64,000 bases of DNA from Pseudaquidulcibacter saccharophilus (GTDB lineage: Bacteria; Pseudomonadota; Alphaproteobacteria; Caulobacterales; Aquidulcibacteraceae), in assembly GCF_019455445.1 (NCBI RefSeq), contig NZ_JAHWUS010000002.1:1-64000 (forward strand), read 5' to 3'. The translations under genes were made by a program, and so were the position numbers. Shown here in pieces: positions 18,349 to 24,419 of the stretch; the stretch's first letter is position 1; every line of letters begins with the position of its first letter. The notes beneath the pieces are model-generated. The model had not been told where the DNA came from, made no database searches, and saw only the letters and a program-made list of their open reading frames with translations.

Positions 18349-18352
18349 AACA

Positions 18353-18742
18353 TTATCCCATATCCATCAATGATTTATATTTGGCAAGCTGACCTTCTTC
18401 ATTGCCAAGGATAATGGTTTCTCCAGACATAAGCCAGGCGTGGGCGTTTAATTTCCCAGAATCATCTTTATAAACACCGATTCTAATGGTTGAGGTGTAG
18501 CCTTTGTTTTTTAATGCGGCGCGTCCAGCAAGTGCACGTGACAAGCATGTTGCGCCAAAAACAAAGCGTGAGGTTTTGAAAATCATTCTGCCAACCCACT
18601 TTGCATAGCTTTCTGGGGCTATGTTTCCAAATTGGTCGCCTTTGATTTTAATATTCTCAAATGTATTGAAAACAATAAATAATCGATAATAGATATTTAG
18701 GGATGTGAATTTAAGCACTGAGATAAAATTTTTAAAGTCCAT
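18353..18742 (-). CDS. Lasso-peptide leader peptidase, transglutaminase-like (B2 protein)
   Basis: This 129-residue protein matches the transglutaminase-like B2 family. The nucleophile is Cys66 in FGATCLSRALAGRAALK and the catalytic His is H101 in LNAHAWL. The Asp usually found about 12 residues after the His is not obvious; the local sequence is ILGNEEG, so Asn114 or Glu115 may stand in for it. B2 proteins cut the leader from the core, working with the leader-binding B1 protein. I placed the start at the ATG at 18742, one base after the B1 stop and preceded by AGGCGG, rather than the TTG at 18772 inside B1. Confidence 0.85.
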   Translation of the reverse strand: MDFKNFISVLKFTSLNIYYRLFIVFNTFENIKIKGDQFGNIAPESYAKWVGRMIFKTSRFVFGATCLSRALAGRAALKNKGYTSTIRIGVYKDDSGKLNAHAWLMSGETIILGNEEGQLAKYKSLMDMG

Positions 18743-18743
18743 T

Positions 18744-19034
18744 TCAGACCGCCTGCTGTGAAACCTCAACAAGTCCGAAATTTGACAGGTCGTTGAGAAT
18801 TTTGATTAAATCATTCTCTATAATCTCTGCTTTTACATCATATTGTTCTAATAACTTTTCTGTCAAACTTGCAACCTTTGTAGGTTCCGCAATATTTGCC
18901 CAGATAAAATTTGTTGTACCGTTCAGGTTGAAATAACTTCCAGATTTAAGATCCAGCAAAGCTGCGCCAGAATCAAGTTCACACACCACAACATCTTTTG
19001 ATGCGCACACAACAGTCTCTGCATTAATCTCCAA
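18744..19034 (-). CDS. PqqD-like leader-peptide recognition protein (lasso B1)
   Basis: This 96-residue protein has the PqqD/RRE fold pattern: VVVCELDSGAALLDLKSG followed by SYFNLNGTTNFIW, then a helical C-terminus ending NDLSNFGLVEV. RRE-type proteins bind the RiPP leader through a beta-strand and deliver it to the peptidase and cyclase. The start is TTG at 19034, supported by GGAG seven bases upstream. It lies between the precursor gene and B2, as expected in split-B lasso clusters. A PQQ-cofactor role is rejected because no PqqA, PqqC or PqqE is nearby. Confidence 0.87.
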   Translation of the reverse strand: MEINAETVVCASKDVVVCELDSGAALLDLKSGSYFNLNGTTNFIWANIAEPTKVASLTEKLLEQYDVKAEIIENDLIKILNDLSNFGLVEVSQQAV

Positions 19035-19080
19035 GTAGTTACTCCGTTTATTATAAGCCGTTAAAGCTTATGATTATAGG

Positions 19081-19110
19081 TCAGGGTTGGGGGATTATGC
19101 CCAACCCTGA
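19081..19110 (-). promoter_or_regulatory. Intercistronic hairpin between lasso precursor and B1
   Basis: This is a perfect 11-base-pair stem (TCAGGGTTGGG at 19081-19091, CCCAACCCTGA at 19100-19110) with an 8-base loop. It lies 9 bases after the precursor stop and about 46 bases before the B1 start. No T-run follows on the minus strand, so it is more likely an attenuating or 3'-end-protecting hairpin than a full terminator. It would raise the amount of precursor transcript relative to enzymes. Confidence 0.75.
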
Positions 19111-19119
19111 AAGCCCATA

Positions 19120-19272
19120 TTAGTTTGAAAATGTAAGTTGATCTTTTGGAGTTTTTGGAGGGAATACAGCATCTGTATAAGTGCCGTCGCCCGCAGCCAA
19201 AGTAACTGAACCAAAATCACCTACTTTTTCGATAGAAGGTGCTTCATAAGCAATTTTTGAATTGGTAACCAT
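19120..19272 (-). CDS. Lasso-peptide precursor (A peptide), 50 residues
   Basis: A strong ribosome site (AAGGA, eight bases upstream) precedes ATG 19272. The leader is MVTNSKIAYEAPSIEKVG followed by DFGSVTL. It matches the lasso leader pattern Y-x2-P-x-[LI]-x3-G-x5-T with Y9, P12, I14, G18 and T24. With the conserved Thr at -2, the core starts at Ala26: ring AAGDGTYTD, tail AVFPPKTPKDQLTFSN. Asp34 is core position 9, the right place for a nine-residue macrolactam between the Ala1 amine and the Asp9 side chain. The core resembles paeninodin (Ala1, Asp9, Ala10, Pro-rich tail). By my own addition the unmodified cyclic core is about 2622.3 Da, and one phosphate would add 79.97. The only Ser is the penultimate residue. 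Confidence 0.88.
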   Translation of the reverse strand: MVTNSKIAYEAPSIEKVGDFGSVTLAAGDGTYTDAVFPPKTPKDQLTFSN

Positions 19273-19293
19273 CGATTTTTTCCTTGTTTAAGA

Positions 19294-19312
19294 TGGCGGG
19301 ATAATCCCACCA
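19294..19312 (-). promoter_or_regulatory. 5' leader hairpin of the lasso operon
   Basis: An 8-base-pair stem with a three-base loop (TGGCGGGA at 19294-19301, TCCCACCA at 19305-19312 on the plus strand, one G-U wobble in the minus-strand RNA) sits immediately upstream of the AAGGA ribosome site of the precursor. It could stabilise the 5' end or modulate access to the ribosome site. Confidence 0.5.
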
Positions 19313-19353
19313 TTAGTAATTGCACCATAACGGTGAAATTTAATCAATCATTA

Positions 19354-19383
19354 ACTATAAACTTTATATGAATTTTTTGTGAA
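19354..19383 (-). promoter_or_regulatory. Candidate sigma70-type promoter of the lasso operon
   Basis: Read on the minus strand, TTCACA (19378-19383) is separated by 18 bases from TATAGT (19354-19359). Both are one mismatch from the sigma70 consensus. Transcription from here would give a leader of about 75 bases containing the hairpin at 19294-19312. The region is AT-rich, so chance matches are possible. Confidence 0.35.
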
Positions 19384-19957
19384 TCGCAAAAAAATGGCAA
19401 ATGCGACCATTTCGTGCAAAAAATGGATGCAAATTCCCCTTATACGCGAGTTATATTGGTTAATATGCTTGCAATTGGCTACCATCTAGTAGAGTGGGCG
19501 CGGTTCCACTTGTCACTAAACGCTAAAAGCGGTTTAAAAACGGTGCTTTTAGTCTGTAATTTTATCAGTTTCTCCTGCTATTTTACTGCATAAAAAAATC
19601 AAAAGACTGATTTTTGTGCAAATAAAACTACTAAAACTAGTAATTAGCACTGAAATTCGATACTCAAAAAAGCAAAGATTGCGATTTTGATGTTGCTTTT
19701 TGCGAATCTATATCACCATTTTTATAGCTTGAGTAACAAATCTGGCGAGAATGAGGCGCGCTACAAAAAAGATTCTTGTATGGTGTAGATTATATTAAAT
19801 TTGTCGTAATTGCCTATTATGTAATCATCGACCGCCAATGTTGTTAATGAGCACCGCTAAATGTACTAAGTTTTAACGGTTTTGTTTATAAACAAATATA
19901 TTCTTTATGGTAATTATATAATTACGGACATTTATCCAGAATTGTGGAAGCTTTAGT
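19384..19957. other. Intergenic region upstream of the lasso operon and the GT4 gene
   Basis: The non-coding stretch between divergent transcription units totals about 685 bases, starting at 19273. It contains an inverted repeat CTAAAAGC (19523-19530) / GCTTTTAG (19545-19552). An unsupported 42-codon open frame at 19465-19593 overlaps that repeat and has no ribosome site. No second lasso-precursor-like peptide with the Y-x2-P leader pattern was found here. Confidence 0.5.
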
Positions 19958-21073
19958 TTGAAAATATTATATCTGGTTCATGATTTGAATGACGCTGCGG
20001 TGGCAAAGCGTACCACAATGTTTAAAGCAGGACGCGCAGATATATTAATTGCCGGTTTTCGGCGTGGTCAGGAAGTTGTATCTAATATAAATGGTAATGT
20101 TCCAATTAATTTGGGGCAGACTTTTAATGGTAAGTTTTTTCAAAGAATAAAATTAGCAATAACAAAATTCGGATTTTTAAAATCCCAAATCGGGCAGGGG
20201 CGTTTTGATGTCATTGTTGCCCGTAATTTAGAAACCTTGGGGATTGGTTATTATCTTTTAAAGGCTGGTTATGCCGATAAGTTGGTTTACGAATGTCTTG
20301 ATATTCATAAGATGATGCTAAGGGGTGACTTTATTGGTAAGGTATTACGCTTTATTGAGCGGCACTTTTTAAAAAAATGCGATGCAATAATGACAAGTTC
20401 ACCCGCGTTTATCGAAAACTATTTTTCTGCACTTCAAAAGGTTACTAACAGGGTTATTTTGCTTGAAAATAAGGTTTTTAATGAAAAACCTTTGGGTGCA
20501 AAAATTGCAAAAATAAATAAAACTTATGCAAACCCTTTGCAAATTGGCTGGTTTGGGGTTTTACGTTGTAAAAAATCGCTTAAAATACTTTCCGAATTTG
20601 CGTTAAATATGAAAGGCGCGGTTGAGATTATTCTGCGTGGTAAGCCTGCATATGAAATTATGACTGATTTCGATGAAGTTGTTGCGCAAAACCCTTATCT
20701 AAAGTTTTGTGGCCCTTATAAAGCGCCAGATGATTTATATGATATATATAATGAGGTTAACTTTACCTGGGCGATAGATTTTTATGAGGAAGGACAAAAT
20801 TCGAAATGGCTTTTGCCAAACCGACTATATGAGGGGTGTTTGTATAAAAGCATCCCAATAGTACAGGATGGAACCGAAACCGCAAATTATTTAAATAAAT
20901 TGGGAATTGGCATTATGTTAGAAGATGTTTCACCTAACTCATTGGCGAAACTTTTTACAAATTTGGATGCTAATGTTTATAATAATCTACAAACGAAACT
21001 GATGAATGTGGATCCAAAATGCTTTATTGCGGACGAGGGGGATTGCATAAGTTTGATCAGGGATTTGAATTAA
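19958..21073 (+). CDS. Glycosyltransferase family 4-like
   Basis: This 371-residue GT-B type glycosyltransferase has an N-terminal Rossmann half that begins MKILYLVHDLNDAAVAKRT, with an I-V-A-R-N-L-E-T-L block. A linker TSSPAFIENYF follows, then a C-terminal donor-binding half with IGWFGVLRCKKSL and the KWLLPNRLYEG region. It resembles the GT4 enzymes of EPS loci that act on a lipid-linked acceptor. The start is TTG, with GGAAG seven bases upstream. Its stop is six bases before the ExoA-like gene, so this begins an operon of four plus-strand genes reaching 24403. Confidence 0.8.
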   Translation: MKILYLVHDLNDAAVAKRTTMFKAGRADILIAGFRRGQEVVSNINGNVPINLGQTFNGKFFQRIKLAITKFGFLKSQIGQGRFDVIVARNLETLGIGYYLLKAGYADKLVYECLDIHKMMLRGDFIGKVLRFIERHFLKKCDAIMTSSPAFIENYFSALQKVTNRVILLENKVFNEKPLGAKIAKINKTYANPLQIGWFGVLRCKKSLKILSEFALNMKGAVEIILRGKPAYEIMTDFDEVVAQNPYLKFCGPYKAPDDLYDIYNEVNFTWAIDFYEEGQNSKWLLPNRLYEGCLYKSIPIVQDGTETANYLNKLGIGIMLEDVSPNSLAKLFTNLDANVYNNLQTKLMNVDPKCFIADEGDCISLIRDLN

Positions 21074-21079
21074 AACAAA

Positions 21080-22081
21080 ATGACAATTAAAAAGAATGAA
21101 GAATTAAAAGACACATTAATAATTATTCCTTGTTTAAATGAGGAAGCCCATATCGCACATTTATTGGAATGGCTAACTTCTGAATATCAAGATAAAGGGG
21201 CAACAATTATCGTTGCCGATGGCGGTAGTACGGACAGCACGATTACGATTATTAAAGATATCGCAAGCCGTAATCCATCGCTTAAATATCTTCATAACCC
21301 TAAAAAACTACAAAGTGCGGCGGTTAATCTTGCGGTTAAAGAATATAGTAACGGCAAAAAATATTTAATTCGTATTGATGCGCACTCAAAATATCCCAAA
21401 GATTATTGTAGCAAATTAATTGAAGAAGCAGAAAAAATTGATTGCGATTCAATTACTGTTTCAATGCTATCGATTGGTAGTGATGGGTTTCAGATGCTTG
21501 CTGCATTGGCGCAAAACTCCAAACTTGGGAATGGTGGTTCTGTTCATCGCCTTTTGTCAGAGGGCCAATATGTTGACCACGGGCACCACGCGTTAATGAA
21601 GATTGAGGCGTTTAGTGCGGTTGGTGGCTATGATGAAACTTATTCACATAATGAAGATGCCGAACTTGACATAAGGCTTCGTCAGGCAAACTTTAAGATT
21701 TGGCACACTGCGACAACCTTCATTGAATATTTCCCGCGCGATAATCCCGCACGGCTTTTCCGCCAATATGTTTCATATGGTAAGGGGCGTGCCAAAAGCT
21801 ATCTAAAGCATAAGTATAAGCTTAAATTACGACAATTATTACCAATAATGGTTTTTCCTGCGGCAGTTTTGGCTCTAATTGGTGTTTTCACTAATATTAT
21901 TCTGGCTTTGCCATTTGTTTTATGGTTATTGGCAAGCGTTTTATTGGCATTGGATCTTGCAATTAAAGAAAAGAAAATAGCTGGGTTCTTTGCAATATTT
22001 CCTGCTGTGATAATGCACTTTTCATGGTCATTTGGCTTCTGGGCGGGGCTGTTTTTAGAGAAACTAAAGAATGATAAATAA
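21080..22081 (+). CDS. ExoA-like glycosyltransferase family 2
   Basis: This 333-residue GT2 enzyme has IIPCLNEEAHI, VADGGSTDST, a D-A-H metal motif in LIRIDAHSKYP, and the conserved G-N-G-G-S block followed by the E-D-A-E-L-D-I-R-L-R motif. Two or three C-terminal membrane segments (about residues 255-325) complete the ExoA layout. In succinoglycan synthesis ExoA adds the first beta-1,3-glucose to the lipid-linked galactose made by ExoY, so this gene and the ExoY-like one probably act in consecutive steps. Its stop overlaps the start of the next GT gene by 11 bases. Confidence 0.85.
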   Translation: MTIKKNEELKDTLIIIPCLNEEAHIAHLLEWLTSEYQDKGATIIVADGGSTDSTITIIKDIASRNPSLKYLHNPKKLQSAAVNLAVKEYSNGKKYLIRIDAHSKYPKDYCSKLIEEAEKIDCDSITVSMLSIGSDGFQMLAALAQNSKLGNGGSVHRLLSEGQYVDHGHHALMKIEAFSAVGGYDETYSHNEDAELDIRLRQANFKIWHTATTFIEYFPRDNPARLFRQYVSYGKGRAKSYLKHKYKLKLRQLLPIMVFPAAVLALIGVFTNIILALPFVLWLLASVLLALDLAIKEKKIAGFFAIFPAVIMHFSWSFGFWAGLFLEKLKNDK

Positions 22082-23324
22082 CAAAGAACCAAAAACCTAT
22101 ATATTAACCAATCAACGGGTGTTTCGTTCCGAATCTGGCAGTACAAAATATTTACTAGGAATTGCATCATACTTGCATAATGCAGGATGCAAAATGAACC
22201 TTATTTATTGCTCAAAATCTATGTTTGGGCGTTTGCCGTTTTTTACCTTATCTGAAGAAATGAAAATTTTTGAAACCATTAGGGTACGTGAAGGCATTAA
22301 AATTGGTAATTTGGTTTTCACACTTAATCTAAAATCTTATTTTGATGCTTTTATTTATTTAACCGAACGGGTTTTGCAAAAGCTTAAAATAATAAAAGAA
22401 GGCTTTACAGAGCCTGCACCATATTCGGTTTCATACCCGTTATCGCAAAATGATATTAAATTTGTGGACGATATCATTGCAGGTGATGCCGATATTTTAA
22501 TTGCGGATTATTGCTATCTTACCAAGGCATTTCCCAAGCCAAGTGGCGGCTTCAACCCGCGCAAATATGTCGTAATGCATGACTTTATATCTCAAAGATT
22601 TGATGATTTTAAAGCATCTGGCACAAAAGAAAAAACCAGCTTCTTAACATTTGAAGATGAAATGGCATTGTTATCAAATGCTGATATTGTTATCGCAATT
22701 CAAAAAGAAGAGGCCGACAAGATAAAAAATGGGCTTCACGCCGGAACCGATGTCGTGGTTTGCCCGATTGCTGCCGATATATATGATAAATTTAATGCAA
22801 AAGACGCCAATAATGTTTTGTTTCTTGGTTCTGGTGCTGCGCCCAATGTTGACGGTATTTTGTGGTTCATTAGTGAGGTTTGGCCAAAGATAATTGAAAA
22901 AAATCCAAATGCCAGATTGAAAATTGCCGGCTCGGTTTGTTCAAAAATCAATGTCGATAACCCTACAATTGAATTAATGGGCATTGTTGACGATTTGGTT
23001 GGATTTTACCAATCAGGAAACATTGTTATTTCACCACTTAGATTGGGCTCTGGGTTAAAAGTAAAGCTTATTGAGGCCGCAGGGCATGCGAAGGCTGTTG
23101 TTGCTACCACAATCACACTTCAGGGCGTATATGACGAATTTAAAGATGCGCTTGTAATAGCTGATGAAGCAAATGATTTTGCAAATGCAATTATAAATCT
23201 GCTTGACGATAATAAAAAGCGTGAAATATTATCAGAAAATATACTTAATGTTGCTAAACAATATTTCTCTAATGAAGCAGTAAACCGCCCGTTATTGGAA
23301 GATTTATCTTTGCACATCAAATAG
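22071..23324 (+). CDS. Glycosyltransferase family 4
   Basis: This 417-residue GT-B glycosyltransferase has an N-terminal acceptor domain that starts with ILTNQRVFRSESGSTKYLL. The C-terminal nucleotide-sugar domain carries NVLFLGSGAAPNVDGILWF, the LRLGSGLKVKLIEAAGHAK motif (the E-x7-E equivalent region) and a C-terminal helix. The GSGLKVKLIE block is typical of GT4 proteins from EPS clusters. It overlaps the ExoA-like gene by 11 bases and is followed 20 bases later by the nucleotidyltransferase gene, so translation is probably coupled. Confidence 0.85.
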   Translation: MINNKEPKTYILTNQRVFRSESGSTKYLLGIASYLHNAGCKMNLIYCSKSMFGRLPFFTLSEEMKIFETIRVREGIKIGNLVFTLNLKSYFDAFIYLTERVLQKLKIIKEGFTEPAPYSVSYPLSQNDIKFVDDIIAGDADILIADYCYLTKAFPKPSGGFNPRKYVVMHDFISQRFDDFKASGTKEKTSFLTFEDEMALLSNADIVIAIQKEEADKIKNGLHAGTDVVVCPIAADIYDKFNAKDANNVLFLGSGAAPNVDGILWFISEVWPKIIEKNPNARLKIAGSVCSKINVDNPTIELMGIVDDLVGFYQSGNIVISPLRLGSGLKVKLIEAAGHAKAVVATTITLQGVYDEFKDALVIADEANDFANAIINLLDDNKKREILSENILNVAKQYFSNEAVNRPLLEDLSLHIK

Positions 23325-23344
23325 TATTTATTATTGGGGTTTTT

Positions 23345-24403
23345 TTGTACAATATCTGTGACTTAATTTTGGGGCATATTGAGGGGCAATCAATTAAAAA
23401 TGAATTGTTTGACGATGACGCCGCTTTGTCAGGTCTTATAAATATTGCCAGAAAGAATAAATTGCCATTGTTGTTACGCTCTGCGCTATTATCAATTGAT
23501 GGCGTTAAGGTGCCACAAGAACTGGAAAGCCTTTACCGCGCAACTTGTTTCACCAATATGCAACTTATTCACATGGCAAAATATATTAGTGGTGTCCTTA
23601 AACAAGAGGGGATTGACCACTTTTTTTATAAAGGACCATTGCAACAAAAAACGCTTTATGGAAACTTCTTTTCGAAACCTAGTGTTGATATTGATTTTAA
23701 TGTAAGGCTCAAGGATTTTTCCGCCGCTCGTGAACTGTTGATTAAAAATGGCTTCGAGCTACAAAATAGAACCCAAGGAATATGGTGGACTTATTTTTTG
23801 GGCGAACAAACTCTTTTCAATTACAAAATCACAAATCAATCAGTGGATATTCACCATCGCTTGCAGCAGCCCGGTGCACCACAACCACATAATTATGATT
23901 TTTTCTTTGAAAACAATGACTTTATAGAGTTTGGTGATATTTCATTACGGGTTTTAAACGTCAAACAGACGTTGGTGGTTGCTGCAATGAATATGATTAA
24001 AAGCCTGCTACACCGTGAACATATGGGGGGGCATGCGCTTGATATTATAATGTGCCTTCGTAAACTTGGTGCGGATGATATACGTGATCTAAAGCAAAGA
24101 TTACGTCAATATGGGCTTTATAATTCTGTTAGCATTTGTTCGCGAATGGCGTGTTTATTATTTAAGATCAGCGATAATTTCAATGATACCGAGATTGAGA
24201 TCGCTTATGATGAAAAAAATCTATATGAGGTTATGATTGCAAATCCGCAAAACATCAAGCTTCATCCAAAGCGCAAATTATTCATGATGAAATTATGTGA
24301 TGACAAGGGTGGGCAATATTTTAAAGAACTAATCCGACTTATTGCCTCGGATACCGCCCACTTTGTTCTGCATGGAAATGAAACGAGCATTAAAAACGAT
24401 TAA
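23345..24403 (+). CDS. PF14907-type nucleotidyltransferase family protein
   Basis: This 352-residue protein has the nucleotidyltransferase pattern of the PF14907 family: FFYKGPLQQKTLYG (K96-G97) followed by the metal-binding D-x-D in SVDIDFNVRL (D115, D117), and a later VDIHHRL segment. The start is TTG with GGGG five bases upstream. Such proteins occur in some lasso clusters, where a homologue has been linked to sugar or nucleotide-type tailoring, and also in EPS-linked PqqD/HprK-related systems. Here it lies 4 kb from the lasso operon, on the opposite strand, at the end of a GT operon. It may act on the lasso peptide or on the polysaccharide. Confidence 0.75.
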   Translation: MYNICDLILGHIEGQSIKNELFDDDAALSGLINIARKNKLPLLLRSALLSIDGVKVPQELESLYRATCFTNMQLIHMAKYISGVLKQEGIDHFFYKGPLQQKTLYGNFFSKPSVDIDFNVRLKDFSAARELLIKNGFELQNRTQGIWWTYFLGEQTLFNYKITNQSVDIHHRLQQPGAPQPHNYDFFFENNDFIEFGDISLRVLNVKQTLVVAAMNMIKSLLHREHMGGHALDIIMCLRKLGADDIRDLKQRLRQYGLYNSVSICSRMACLLFKISDNFNDTEIEIAYDEKNLYEVMIANPQNIKLHPKRKLFMMKLCDDKGGQYFKELIRLIASDTAHFVLHGNETSIKND

Positions 24404-24415
24404 TGCCCGTTTTTC
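24382..24415 (+). terminator. Intrinsic terminator of the GT4-ExoA-GT4-nucleotidyltransferase operon
   Basis: A 12-base-pair stem with one mismatch (AACGAGCATTAA at 24382-24393, TTAATGCCCGTT at 24400-24411) is followed by TTTT. It overlaps the last codons of the nucleotidyltransferase gene and ends just before the convergent ExoP-like stop. Confidence 0.75.
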
Positions 24416-24419
24416 ATTA

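Noticed and set aside
18744-19034. PQQ cofactor biosynthesis (PqqD-like gene)
   Set aside because: No PqqA, PqqB, PqqC or PqqE nearby; the neighbours are lasso-type peptidase and cyclase genes.
19465-19593. 42-codon open frame in the lasso upstream region, possible second precursor
   Set aside because: No ribosome site, no Y-x2-P leader pattern, and it overlaps an inverted repeat.
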